Positions 44,500 through 56,789 of a stretch of DNA of 64,000 nt are shown in pieces. Made by a program: the position numbers and the translations under genes. The stretch is taken from positions 115,708,239 to 115,772,238 of the forward strand of contig NC_071393.1 of NCBI RefSeq assembly GCF_022682495.2, read 5' to 3'. How positions within the stretch are numbered: the stretch's first letter is position 1; each line of letters opens with the position of its first letter. Under the pieces are notes generated by a model that was not told the DNA's origin, made no database searches, and saw nothing but the letters and a program-made list of their open reading frames with translations. The DNA is from Desmodus rotundus. Its lineage: Eukaryota; Chordata; Mammalia; Chiroptera; Phyllostomidae.

Positions 44500-45291
44500 T
44501 TCCTGTTGTTAATTCCTCCATTCATGAACATATATGCTTCTATTTATTTGTATGTTCTTCATTTTCTTTCCTCAGAGTCTTATAATTTTCTAAGTAGAGG
44601 TCTTTTACATCCTTGATTATATTTATTCCTAGGTATTTTATTTTATTTTTTATGCAATTGTAAAGAGGCCAACATCCCTGATGAATATAGATGCTAAAAT
44701 GTTCAACAAAATATTAGCAAACTAGATCCAGCAACACATTAAAAAGATCATATATCATAATCAAGTGGGATTTATTCCAGGGATACAAAGTTGGTGCAGT
44801 ATCCACACATCAATAAACGTGATACACTACATAAATAAAAGGAAGGATAAAAACCACATGATTATATCAATAGATTCAGAAAAGCATTCGATAAAATCCA
44901 GCACTCATTTTTGGTAAAAATTTATGGAAACAGAGGGAACATACCTCAATGTAATAAAGGCCATATATGACAAACCCGCAGCCAACATCAAACTCAGTGG
45001 GCAAAAATTACAAGCATTTCCCTTAAGATCAGGAATAAGACAAGGATACCCACTTTCACCATTCTTATTGAATATAGTACTGGAAGTCCTAGCCACAGCA
45101 ATCAGACAAGAAGAAGAAATAAAAGGCATCCAATAGGAAAGGAAGAAGTAAAATTGTCATTATGTGCAGATGACATGATACTATATAGAAAAAACCCTAA
45201 ATATTCCACAAAAAATTTATTAGAACTGATAAATGAATTCAGTAAAGTAGCAGGATACAAAATAAATATCCAGGAATCAGTTGCATTTTTA

Positions 45292-45491
45292 AAAGGATTT
45301 TATTTATTTATTTTTAAAGAGAGGGAGAAAGAGGAAGAGAAACAGGGGTCAGTTGCCTCTCCTTCACACCCCAGTTGGGGACTGAACCCACAACCCAGGC
45401 ATGTGCCCTGACTAGGAATCAGGCTGGCAACCTTTCACTTTGCAGGACAATGCTCAACCAGCTGGACCCTGCCGAGCCACACTGGTCCGGG
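45292..45491 (-). repeat. VES-type SINE nested in L1, 14-bp target duplication
   Basis: Flanked by CAGTTGCATTTTTA at 45278-45291 and 45492-45505, an exact duplication of L1 ORF2 sequence. Confidence 0.96.
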
Positions 45492-45929
45492 CAGTTGCAT
45501 TTTTATACACCAATAATGAACTATCAGAAAGGGAAACTAAGAAAACAATCCCATTTACACTAGCCATGTATATTTTTGATGCTCAGAGTCTTTTCATTTC
45601 TCTATTGTCAGAAATAACATTTTGCTTTCGATTAAAGAGATTGGTAGGTGAAAATTCTCAAAATGTGATAGTTTAATTCTTTAGCTTCTATACCTGAATA
45701 TAAGACCCTCAAAATGGATTCAGTACTCTCATTTCAAGTTATCTTGTTCTGTTCTTTGACTCTGTTGGTATTTTGTGATATTAGACAATGTCAGAGTATA
45801 TTAAAGCAGGAATGTTAGCTAAAATTTATAAAATAAACTTTTAAGTCCTTAGAGAAGAATTTAATTGTTCAAAAATTAAGTTTTCAGGTATGTAGCCATT
45901 TTCAGTGATGAAATAATAGCAAAAGAATG

Positions 45930-47470
45930 AAGCGTTCATTTCAGCAACTCTTTGAGTGCCTATTTCCTGCAAGGCTCTGTAGGGCCTGTGAAGATGAGTA
46001 AGACATAATCACTGCCCTTGTGCAAATTAAAATCTAGTAGGAAAGGGAGATAAGACAGTTAAGTAAATGGTTCTTCATAGAAGGTAGAAGAGATAAGCTC
46101 CATAAGAGTACAGAGAACTGGGAATAGGGGAGAAGAGGGCAATTAACAGTAGATTGCTATAGGAGTGCCAGCTAAGTTCATCTTACATGTCAACATGGAT
46201 TGATGAGTAAGGATCGCCTAGGTCTGTTTAATTGAGAAGGATTTTGAGGAGTCAAGATTCAGTAGTCAGTCAGTGTTGTCTGCTATGGACAAGGGAAAGG
46301 AGTGTGGTAGTATTTGTTATTTCTGGACCATTGGAAATATGCCTTCAAGAACACATAGGAAATGGGAAGGGACCATATTCCAAGAGGAATGGGAAAAAAA
46401 ACCCCAGCTGAGTTTGAAAGAACTGTTATGCTCAAGGAATAGTTCATAAGGAGCCCAGGTTATATTAGGGGTCATTAGAACTAAAACTAGGAGGGAGATA
46501 GGTGCTAGACTGAAGAGGGCCTTGAACTGTAGAGGGTGAGGAGTCAGACTCATAGGTCATAGGGAGCATCTAAAATGTCTTTCGATCGTCTTTATGACTG
46601 TAACATTAACTATATGTTTACTATAGATGTTTTGTGAGATACTTTACTAAAAGAGACTGTATCACAAATCTGTTTATTGGAAAGATAAAGAAAAAAGTGA
46701 AAATAACCTAGCATTACCACTAAGAGATAACCACTATTGACATGTGATGTGTTCACTGGCCCTCCCTTTTCCCTTTATGTATGGATGTGTGCTTAAATCC
46801 CTGTGTGCCCCTGCATTTACACAAACTTGCCTTTTTTAAAAAAGATTTTATTTATTTTTAGAGAGAGGGGAAGGGAAGGAGAAAGAGAGGAAGAGAAACA
46901 TCAATGTGTGATTACCTCTCATGTGCCCCCTACTGAGGGCCTGGCCCACAGCCCAGGTGTGTGCCCTGACTGGTACTGGAACCAGTGACCCTTTGGTTCA
47001 CAGGCCAGCGCTCAGTCCGCTGAGCCACACCAGCCAGGGCTACACAGACATGCCTTTTAACATAACTGAGACTAAAGTCTGTGTATGTAGTTTTAGCCTG
47101 TACATACTTTTCTTTTTCATTTATTCTATCCTAAGCATTTTTTCTGTATCATGAAAAATTCTACCACTGAAAATTTCTGAGTAGGGAAGTTGCATACCTT
47201 TAGAAGACAGTAGTGCATAGACTGGAGTAGAATAATAGAGACAGGAGGCTGGAAGCTATTGGAGTTCCGGCAAGAAGAATTGAGGGTTTGAATGGTGACA
47301 CTGAGAATACAAAGAAGCGCACCGACAATACATGCTCAAGTCTGTCGTTTTCAGGAGTAAGTAGGTAACTGTCTCGATAGGTCTTAAGGAGTAAATTGAA
47401 ATTAAGAGTTTATCATGATGTTTTGAGCCTGGTTAATGACAGGGAAGTTAGAAGGAAGAGAAAGATTTGC
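45930..47470. repeat. Ancient interspersed repeat, interrupted
   Basis: 45930-46610 (TTGAGTGCCTATTTCCTGCA, AAGATGAGTAAGACATAATC) and 47165-47470 (GGAGGCTGGAAGCTATTGGA) look like two parts of one old repeat. The part between holds an older fragment and the SINE at 46834. Family not assigned. Confidence 0.35.
46834..47041 (-). repeat. VES-type SINE
   Basis: Full antisense copy. Flanks ACACAAACTTGCCTTTT and ACACAGACATGCCTTTT form an imperfect 17-bp target duplication. Confidence 0.93.
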
Positions 47471-47489
47471 TTAAAGAAAAAAGTCACCT

Positions 47490-47709
47490 GCCCTGGCTGG
47501 TGTGGCTCAGTGGACTGAGTGCCAGCCTGCAAACCAAAGGGTCGCCGGTTTGATTCCTGGTCAGAGCACATGCCTAGAGGTTTCGGACCAGGTGGCAGGT
47601 TGGGAGCGTGTGACGGGCAACTGATTGTTGGTTCTCTCCCTTTCTTTCTCCCTCCCTTTCCCTCTCTCTAAAAATAAATAAGTAAAATCCTTTTTTAAAA
47701 AAGGAAAAA
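47490..47709 (+). repeat. VES-type SINE
   Basis: Full-length: GCCCTGGCTGGTGTGGCTCA to an A-run. AAAAAAGTCACCT and AAAAAATCACCT flank it. Confidence 0.94.
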
Positions 47710-48399
47710 ATCACCTAATTCTTTTTACATGTCCCTTAGTAGGTAGGCACCTTAATTTTCATAGTAATAAGTAAAAGCCATTAGTATAGGTTGGTGCTGT
47801 TAACAGAATTAAAGCAATGCTCTTGTCAAGTATAGTCACATCACCTGGGCAACAGGAAATGTTTTAGATAGTTATTTTTTTCTCAGAGAACTGAATTTAT
47901 GAAACAAAATATCAATGACTTCCCAAGTGGATTTGTAGAGTCCCTATACTCTTTGTCTTATTATTAAGCCTCTAAATTAAATAAATTACTGTGGTATATA
48001 GTTTTCTTATATAATAGTACTTTTTCATTTAGTTACCTATCTATAGCTATTCAGGAAATTGTTACGGCCTTTGTATATAGTAGCTGACCAAATCTTTAAC
48101 TCTGAAAAAATTTCAGAAGTTTAAATTTGAAGTAAGAGTAATTGGCCTAAAATATTTGATGTTGATGCATCTGTTAATTAACAGCTCTCTTTGTGTTACA
48201 TGAGCACCAGGGTAAACTCCTAGGAGTGAAGACTGCATTTTACATGTAGCTGGAGATTTGGGGATCTCTAATGGAGAATGAAACACACTGCCAAGCTGCC
48301 TTCCACAAAGGCGCTACGTACCCCTGCAGCCTTGCTAACACCAAGTATTGTCATTTTTAGAAGTCACTGCCACTAGATGTGCAAAATATTAATATCTTT

Positions 48400-48530
48400 T
48401 TATTTAATAATTTTTATTGTATTTTAATTACCATTTAGTCTCCTTATACCCCCCCCCACAATAAGTACACTGTTGTCCATAACACAGTATCTTGTTTTAA
48501 TGTTCGTTTCTTCTCTTGTGAAAATGAAAG
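48400..48530 (-). mobile_element. Bat L1 3' end fragment
   Basis: TTATTGTATTTTAATTACCA, TTTAGTCTCCTTATACCCCC, CACTGTTGTCCATAACACAG is an antisense L1 3' UTR type seen in bats. Confidence 0.55.
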
Positions 48531-48639
48531 TCGTTTTCATGTTCCTTGATGCTGTCTGTTGACAAGGACTGGAAATTCAAGAAAGTATACATTTAAATTA
48601 TTTTAACCTGAAAAGTAAAACCAGGGAACTTGATTAAAA

Positions 48640-48858
48640 AGTCCGTATGGCTCAGTGGGTTGAGCATTGGCCCATAAACTGAAAAGCTGCAGGTTTGAAT
48701 TGGGTCAGGGCACTTGCCTGGGTTGAGAGTTCAGCCCTGGTTGGGGCACGTGTGAGAGGCAACCAACCTATGTCTCTCTCTCACATTGATGTTTCTCTGT
48801 CTCTCTCTCTCCCTCCCTTTCCCTCTCTCTAAAATAATAAATAATTTTTAAAAATCAA
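48640..48858 (+). repeat. VES-type SINE
   Basis: Head lacks the first bases (begins GTCCGTATGGCTCAGTGGGT). Body and CT-rich tail are complete. Confidence 0.9.
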
Positions 48859-49429
48859 CCTATAGTGGTGTAATTCGCATTTCTCAAATGTTAAATGAAA
48901 CTTATTTTTGTTTTCTGCACTGCCATAGCATCTCACCATAGTCATTAGCATGGCATCCTATTTAAAAACTCCTAGACTTTATATTGTATTACTACCACTT
49001 GGAAGAGATCAAGGTTATTTCTTATAATTAGAAGTTGTCGATTTAGCCTTAAGTATTTTGTTTTTAAAAATATATTATGATAATGGGAAATAAAACATGC
49101 CATTATTTTTCATTTTCCCTTGGTTGACAAATTAAGATGCACAAAGCCTCAAATTACCTTTAAGGCCTATAAATGTTCATATCCTTTATCCATTAATCAA
49201 GTTATTTCATAAACCTAACATTGCCTCTGAAATGGCTTTATACACAAAGAGGATTTTATCATAAAATGCTTGCAGTATTTTATTCCCTTCTGAATTTTTT
49301 TTGTGTTGGGGGTGAGCAAGGATAGAGGAAAGTGGGCAGAACATAATTTAGATGAAGTTGGGTTCAAAGTAACATTCTGCACAATTCTACAAAATATATG
49401 ATAGATAAGAAGATGAACATAATGAAATA

Positions 49430-49830
49430 AAGTTCAACATTAGGAGAATATCCAAGTGAATTATAGTACATCTGTACAGTAGAAGACAATATAGGCATTA
49501 AAATTCAGGTTATAGCCCCAGCTGGTGTGGCTCACTGCCTTGAGCGGGGGCCTGTGAGCCAAAGGATCACCCTTTCGATTCCCAGTCAGGGCACATGCCT
49601 GGGTTGCAGGTCAGGCCCCCAGTAGGGGGTGAGTGAGGCAACCACACAAAATCTTTATTATAAAATCATGTTATGGTATTAAAGACCATTTAATGACAGA
49701 AAAATGCTCATTATATGAAAGGATAATTGCAAGTGCAAAAATGCAGAACACAAAATCAGCAATTTCTTTTGCTTTGGGAGCATGGCATAAACAAATGACT
49801 GGAAGGAAACACACCAGTATGTTTCAATGG
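49430..49830 (+). repeat. Old L1-like fragment split by a SINE
   Basis: GTACATCTGTACAGTAGAAG, AATATAGGCATTAAAATTCA before, and TTAAAGACCATTTAATGACA after, the SINE at 49514. They read as one old 3'-end block. Confidence 0.4.
49514..49648 (+). repeat. VES-type SINE, 3'-truncated
   Basis: Only the tRNA-like head and central part (CCCCAGCTGGTGTGGCTCAC to GAGGCAACCACACA) remain. The CT-rich tract is missing. Confidence 0.88.
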
Positions 49831-50338
49831 CTATCTTGAGTGATTTTTTTTCTTTAAAAATGTCTGAATTTTCCAGTTGTCAGCAATGAACACATTCTAT
49901 TCTGTTGAGTAGGAAAAAAACTAAAAGTAAGGAAAAATTATATACCATTCTAAAAATAAAATTAGTTACTTGAAAGATCTACCTTCTACTTTCCTGTGCA
50001 GTTAAAATTTTAAACTCTTCTATGGACTGTTTTCTAAATAAAAATGACTATATCCATTAATAACAATGGATCATTTTAAGCAGGTGATGAATAGCAAGGT
50101 AAAGTTAATAACACTTCATTTTCCATCCTTAGCATGTTTTTCTGGAAGTAGAAATTGGGAAACAAAAGGAGTAGTAAGCTGTTGGGTCAAGAACCGGAGA
50201 TGATCTAGTTGGAGCAAGAGGCATCTTTTCATCACCAAACACTGGCCAGATTTTCCAGTTTTATGTTTTCAGCCTTTCTTCTCTGTAGTTGGAGAACTGA
50301 AATCAGTATTAACTACTCCGTAGGAGCAAAGAACCACG

Positions 50339-50538
50339 CAGGGTGTTCAACACGCAGCCAATGGGCCGCATCTGGCTCAGGATGGCTATCAATGCGGCCC
50401 AACACAAAATCATAAATTTACTTAAAGCTGTTTTTTTTTGCTCATCAGTTTTCATTAGTGTTTGTATATTTAATGCATGGCCCAAGACAACTCATCTTCC
50501 CATGTGGCCCAGAGACACCAAAAGTTTGGACACCCCTG
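50339..50538. mobile_element. hAT-like MITE, 200 bp
   Basis: Begins CAGGGTGTTCAAC and ends TTTGGACACCCCTG, imperfect inverted termini. The interior has AATGGGCCGCATCTGG and CATGTGGCCCAGAGACACC. No coding capacity. It abuts the SINE at 50542. Confidence 0.65.
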
Positions 50539-50541
50539 ATT

Positions 50542-50761
50542 CTGTCTTTTTTTTTTTTTTTTCAATATTTTATTTATTTATTTTTAGAGGGAAGGGAGGG
50601 AGAAAGAGAGGGAGAGAAACATCAGTGTGTGGTTGCCTCTCACGCACTCCTTACTGAGGACCTGGCCTGCAACCCAGGCATGTGCCCTGACTGGGAATCG
50701 AACCAATGACCCATTGGTTCGAAGGCCTGTGCTCAATTCACTGAGCTACACCAGCCAGGGC
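50542..50761 (-). repeat. VES-type SINE
   Basis: Full antisense copy with a long T-run; head ends CTACACCAGCCAGGGCT. Flanks TGATTCTGTC and TGATTTAGTC are a weak duplication. Confidence 0.93.
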
Positions 50762-51654
50762 TGATTTAGTCAGTCTTAAATGAAACTGCAGCTGTTTGGT
50801 TGATAAGTAAAATGGACCTAATGATTTTTTCCCCTTTGGCTTAGAATATAGTTTTCTTATGACAAAGAGGAGAACCAAATAATTGCAATAGGTGTGCATA
50901 AGAGTTGAGTTTCTTTCCCGGAGTTGGGTATAAAAGAATGATGGTTTCTGCTCCTGGAAAAAATAATTGGCATTTTCTGATTTTTTGCTCATTTATTAGT
51001 TTACTTTTTGACACTCTAGAGATTTCAACAAAATCAAGAATGTTTTTAAGTGTAATGTCAGTTCCTTTTTTTTAGTTTTTTCCACTGGTTTGTGTTAGAA
51101 ATATGATCTGGGAGGGTGGTGGTATTGCACGGGATTTATAGATGATGACAAAGCACTTTGCTATAGGAACGCTAGAAAAATGACCGTTGATATGTAGACG
51201 AGAACTATATCTAACCTTTAAGTTTAAACTAAAAACTTGGCAAAAGCTGTTAATATTTGGTATAACTGAAAAAGATTTGAGAAATATAATAGAAAAAAAG
51301 GAATGATTTTTTTTAAAGGAAGGACTTCTACATTTAAATGTAGAAGACTACATTTAAAAATTGACTGGTTAATAGTGAAGAACTTTGAGAGAATAATTGA
51401 ATCTAATAGGTTGAAGTTCTGGGTATAGAATGCAAAGTGAAAAGAACCAAAGTGAGATTTCAGGTGATATAAAAATATTCCACTGTTCCATCATTTTTTA
51501 TTTAATAAACTTAAAAGTTTAAGTATAATATACATAAAGTACACATTATAGTGTACCCCTTAATGAATTTTCATAAGATAAATATTGCCATGAAACCATG
51601 ACCAAGAACAGATCAAGAAATAGAACTTTTCCAATATACAAGGCCAATTTTTAG

Positions 51655-51975
51655 GAATCGTCGAGTCCCAGACCTCTGGTGTTACAGATACAGACACAAA
51701 ACTCTTAAGGCCTCAGGGCAGCTACACAGCTCATTAGTTACAGAACCAGGAATCTGGAGCATGCTTTATGAAGAGGGAAGGGCAAGTAACACTTTTAAGC
51801 CTGCTATGTTTCTTACATGTGGTTTCCTGTTTAATTCTCACTGCTGTTCAACTATGCCCATTTGAATAGATGAAGTAACTAAGATTCACTGAGCTTCAAT
51901 AACTTGCCAAAGTCACACAGCTAGTTACTTGCAAAACTGGGACTAGAATCCAAGTTTTCTAATTCTTAATCCAGG
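51655..51975 (-). repeat. MIR (antisense), one or two copies
   Basis: 51795-51975 has TTTCCTGTTTAATTCTCACT, CCAAAGTCACACAGCTAGTT, AATCCAAGTTTTCTAATTC. 51655-51760 (GGCAGCTACACAGCTCATTA) appears to be a second partial copy. Confidence 0.7.
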
Positions 51976-52781
51976 GGTATCATTGCTTCTTAGAATAGTA
52001 ACAGTAGATGTATTTCTGGGTTTCACTCAAATTCTGACTTGGTAAAATACGTTGTTGTTTTTTTTCTTTTGGAAACTGGTAAATAAAACTCTGCCTCTAT
52101 TTAACAGCTCATGTTTGATACTAGACACCAATCCGACACTTAGGAACTTTTCATTATAAGCAAGAGCAGATCAGAGACAATGTCTCATGCGTGTGGGTAA
52201 ATACAATTGAAATCCATGAGCTAGATGTGAACTGCTTTTTCTGGGGTAGTGATGTCTGGGTTGAAACTCTCAGTATTTCTTCAGAACTGTTTTTATTCCA
52301 TAGAGAATAAAATCTTAATATATAAGGTGAAAATGACATTTGGGTTCTCTGAAGTGTAAAATGGACCTTAAATCATCAAGGAGTCATGTAGGAACAAAAT
52401 CGAAACCGTGTCAATTGCATCCTACATATCTCTAAAAAAAATCCCATTAACCTTTGTTTCTTGACAGACTCAGAATTTCAAAATCATGTTAGAGCTAATT
52501 TGGTTGAAATTTCATTCTATAGAGATGCACAGAGATTAGTATTGACTTGTGTATGGCTTTGTCGACACTCTTGGTTTGGTTTAGTTTTGTAGAAATTAGT
52601 TGGTAAAATTTCTGTTCTGTGATACTGCTTTCCAGAGAGATCTTGGGTTTGGGTTGATGTTTTCTAAACCTGTTAATGTCATCTAAATAATTGGGGGGCG
52701 GGGAGGTGAAAAAGTACAGCAGGGGATAGAATCTTCCTGTTTTCTTTTACAGAGGACTTTATAATCTTATAGAATAGACTG

Positions 52782-52964
52782 CAGGGGTGTCAGACTCATT
52801 TTCACCAGGGCCACATCAGCCTCGCCTTTGAAGGCCGAAATAATTTTAGGACTGTATAAATATAACTACTCCTTAACTTTTAAGGAGTTGAAATTACATT
52901 TGGCCCATTGAAGGCAACGGTGAGGCTGATGTGGCCCCCGGTAAAAATGAATTTGACACCCCTG
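52782..52964. mobile_element. hAT-like MITE, 183-bp imperfect palindrome
   Basis: CAGGGGTGTCAGACTCATTT at the left and ATGAATTTGACACCCCTG at the right. The whole element folds back on itself, with matching GCCACATCAGCCTC / GAGGCTGATGTGGC arms and a central CTCCTTAACTTTTAAGGAG hairpin. Confidence 0.8.
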
Positions 52965-55675
52965 GAATAGAGGGTCCAACAGTTAACTTATATTATTCTA
53001 GTCTTCAGTGGTGGTAATCTATTAACATCTTCTTTAAGAAATATACATTATTGCTTATCTTGGTTGTTTTTTTGACTTGCTGCATTGGAATAAGAGTTGC
53101 AGATTAATAAGCACTTATAGATTCTGGAAAAGTCTGGGGGTTTTGATTTGTTTTGCCTTTCCCCCCCTTTTCATTTTTTCCTTCCCTTATGTAGCAGCCT
53201 TTGTGGCTGAATGAATGTGAAAAACAAAGTTGGGTAGTTGAGAGCAGGATTGCTAAAGCCACAGCATTTTTAAGCTCATGCAGAGATGGTCCAGAAGAGT
53301 GTGGGCCATTAATGAACTCAGTCTACTACCAAAAAACAAGTATTACCAGAAGTAATTCTTATTCTAGTATCAAACATAACAGTCCTTTAAAATCTCCTTT
53401 GGAATGTTGAAAAGAGATCAAATGAAACCTTCAGAACTGTTATTTATTGGGGAAGAAGAAACCTCCAATTTCATTCATCCATTGTAGCTCCACTTTCTCA
53501 TTTTAATGCTCTGTCCACAGCGGTGGTGGTAAAGATGTCCTGCACCTACGCGACGGCAGTAGCAGACAGGACATAACCTTTCCGTTTATTGCTTGTTGCA
53601 ATTTGGCCTGTTTTTAGACAGAATCGCTCTGTGGGTGCTTCTAGTGGAGAGCGAAGGAAATCAAGGTAGCAGCAAGAAATCGGAATTTACACATGGCTGT
53701 GAATTGGCTAATTTTCGCATGCAGTTAGTTAAGAAATGATTACAGCCAGAGGAGTCATGACCTCAACTTTTCATCAGCTCCATTGGATTGCGCCTCAGTT
53801 TGGAAATGAAGGAGGTATGCGGGAAGTTTTAATTGTACCTGTGTGATTTATCCCTAGTCAGCTCTTTAATTTCTTCTGGCTGTCTGAGGTTTCCGACATG
53901 CTGTAAATTTCCCCAAGTTTTTCATTATCTGCAATTTCTTTATGACTCGTGAATCGGAGTGGAGAGAGAGTGTGGATTTACAGCGGAGATAAACATGTCC
54001 ATAAAGTCTGTATCTGTGTCAGTAATTGTACTGCTGTCAGTGACTGTCCTGTTTTACAGGCCTCTCTTGGGAGAGGAACAGGCTTCACTACCTGCAGCAC
54101 TGAAGTGCTTGCTTTGATTTGCACTAACTTGCTGGGAGATTAGGTGGGAATGGTAGGATAGGAATTGATACTGGACTCTGGCCTCTCTTGTTTGTGTAAG
54201 GTCAGGTGAGTTTGTGTTGGGTAATTGTGTGTAAAACAGAACATGGATACTGTTTGTTTCCTAAGTGAAAATGCAACTTATATGTGTGGTAGATGTGAAA
54301 ACTCCTTTCTAACTTCATTTTATACAACGCCTTTAAGATGACTTTCCTTTCTGTTACTGTTGATCAACTTGGGTCTTTTTTTCATCTTTCCATTTTCCTT
54401 TTCTTAGAATTGAAACAGGATTTCTCTTTTAGAACATTCATTCCTCCTCAAGAGTGGGGCCAGCTGGAGATTTGATGACAACCACATCAACTATTAATGG
54501 CTCTTTCCTGATTGCTAGAAGTGGTGTGCTCTCAGCACATTTTTTACTCGTTTTCTTCCTTCCCATCATGCCAAGCAGTGTTCTTCATGGACTAAGTTTG
54601 TGAAGTTACACTGTTACCTTATTCTAGTTTGGGAAAACTTGTAACATATGGCTTACTAGGTCCCATTTAACAACCATACAAACTAACCTAAAAAAATCAA
54701 CCAAATAAAACCTCAAGTCATCCTTATAACTTGATGCTGTAAATTCCCTATTTTGTTTTATGAATAAAAAAAAATGTTATCTTTAATGAATGCCATATTG
54801 GAAGTGCTCGACTTCCTTTTTTTTTTCTTCTGTTTTTTATCTATTTTATACATTCTAATTGTATGCACAGTAAGTTTGGACTAAGTTAAGGAGTTTTACC
54901 TCTATGCCTGTTCAATTTGTCAAAAGTTGAATGAGATGTCTAGCTAGGTCTGATTATAGAAATAAGCTTTCTGATTGCTCAGGTTAAAAGGCTTGTTAAT
55001 TACTAAGACTATCTCCTCCCAGAAAATAGTTATTTTGGGGTTGGGGGAGTGTAGTATTCTAACTCTGCAGGGGAAGCATTTTTTCTCCTGGTTGAAGGGA
55101 AAATAGTTTATGGTTGTCTGCTTCTGTTTCTGCTACTGTCAGCTGTCAAATTCAGTAAAAACAGGAGTTTAATTAGCCAACAGACTCACAGTGTTGGAGG
55201 ATAATGGCATTAACAAAAAAGAGAGCAACCCAATAAACAATTATTTGAATACAAATTTGTGTACCTGCTATTCTCTGATATGGCTCCGCAGCAGGATTTG
55301 ATAACTTTGTATTAAAGGATTAACATAGGTACGGGAGAATGATTTGGTAACGTGTCTTCAGATTGAAGAAGGACAGGTAATTTCTCACTGTCCTTAATCA
55401 AGCTGAGAATGAAATCTAAGAGTAGCCAGGCTTGAAACTAAAGGGAGGGCTGGAGTGAAAATCCTCGTGTGGTGTTTTACTTTTGAAAATCCCTTCTATG
55501 AAGCTATGGGTAAGAAAAACATTTATTTCAAATTATCTAGTAAATGGATATTAATGCCAGAAGTAAGTCTGGGAAGCCCCTCTTCATTAGTTTAAGAAGA
55601 ACGCCATTAAGCCTCTTTGTCTTTCAGTAGTTTATTAAGAAAAAACTTTGAACACCCAATGAGCCCCATTCTATG

Positions 55676-55687
55676 TGTGTGTGACCA

Positions 55688-55725
<38 letters not shown>

Positions 55726-55737
55726 TGGTCACACACA
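55676..55737. repeat. 62-bp perfect palindrome
   Basis: Every base from 55676 to 55706 pairs with 55707-55737. Arms are TGTGTGTGACC followed by a 20-bp AT tract. It sits 28 bp before a mariner remnant. Hairpin or cruciform potential is high. Confidence 0.95.
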
Positions 55738-55765
55738 TATGTACACACAGACATACACACATGTA

Positions 55766-56430
55766 TATTCTGTCCAGAAAGTTTCCAGCCATGTAATATG
55801 AAAAATAAAGACCATTATTGAAGAAGATGCAAGAAACACTGTACACAGGACAATGATGCTTCAGTCACTTCAAAGTAGGCACCTTGGGACCTCACACAGT
55901 TCTCCCAGTCACCATCAGCTGCGCCATCATATTTTCCTGAATCTCATCAATAGTCTGAAATCTCTTCCCTTTCAAAGGTAAGTTTTGGGAAAAGCCAGAA
56001 GTCACAGGGTGCCAAGTCTGGGCTGTAGGGGGGCTGAGACACCTGGGTGATTCTATGTTTGGCAAAAAAAAACTCTGCAGGAGGTGTGATGCATGAGTGG
56101 GTGCATTGTCGTGATGAAGCCGCCAATCACCAGTTGCCCATAGCTGCGGCCTCCTGAATCATCCAAATAGTTTCTACAGAGGAATGTTTAAGCTTAACAC
56201 AAAATTTGATGTAGATTCACTGTTCTCCTCACTCAGTCATTTTGAATGTGATGGACACACAGTGCACATGCTCAGTCAAGGTGTCTCCTGCCCCCACTGG
56301 CTGGTACAGTGAAGTCGTCATTGTTCGTGCACATACATTCCAGTCTACTCTCCTTGGCTGCATCAGTGTCACTCAAACTGTTCTCATTATTTTAACAGTG
56401 GCTGGACTTTTTCCAATTAGACCTCAAATA
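55766..56430 (-). pseudogene. Internally deleted mariner transposon
   Basis: On the minus strand the element starts with a degenerate terminal repeat (about 56430), has a 5' UTR and a start region like a mariner helix-turn-helix, then jumps to catalytic HHDNAPTHAS, YSPDLAPCDFWLFPK-type sequence and ends in TATTCTGTCCAGAAAGTTTC read outward. A preceding TA (55764-55765) suits mariner targeting. Roughly half of a 1.3-kb element is missing. Confidence 0.8.
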
Positions 56431-56789
56431 TGTGCACACATACGCTTATTTTTTTTCTCCTTGAACTATTTGGAAGTAAATTTTAGACATTGGGCACTTT
56501 ACTTATGAATACCTCAGAGCACATCTCTTATGAGGAGGACGGTTTCCTACAGAGCAATAATTGCAAAATACCTAATGTCCTTCCCACATTCAGAATTCCT
56601 TAATTGTCTCAAAAAGCTTGTGTAGCTTTTTAAAAACCAAGATCCAATTAAGATTCAGGCATTGTAAATGTCAGTACATTCTTCATAGGAAAACATTTAA
56701 AACTAAATTCTGCACACCAGCTCTTTTAATAAATATTTGCCAGTTTTTCCTTATGGTGAACATATATTTACTCAAATGACTGTCATGTT

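Larger units (their letters stand above)
42650..45559 (-). mobile_element. 5'-inverted (twin-primed) L1, interrupted by two SINEs
   Basis: 42650 to about 44664 is antisense L1: 3' UTR, then the end of ORF2. At about 44665 the orientation flips, and 44666-45559 is sense ORF2 with a reverse-transcriptase block ([11 protein letters not shown]). The antisense arm ends at the reverse of TTTACAATTGC and the sense arm ends CCCATTTACA, so the two arms meet at the same ORF2 point with 6 shared bases. SINEs at 44310-44499 and 45292-45491 are later. Stops and frameshifts make it inactive. Confidence 0.9.

Noticed and set aside
44907..45240. Reverse-transcriptase-like reading frames
   Set aside because: They are pieces of a broken L1 ORF2 with stops and a frameshift, not a host gene.
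52782..52964. Possible structured non-coding RNA gene
   Set aside because: The hairpin is fully explained by inverted ends of a hAT-like MITE; an RNA role is listed only as something to test.
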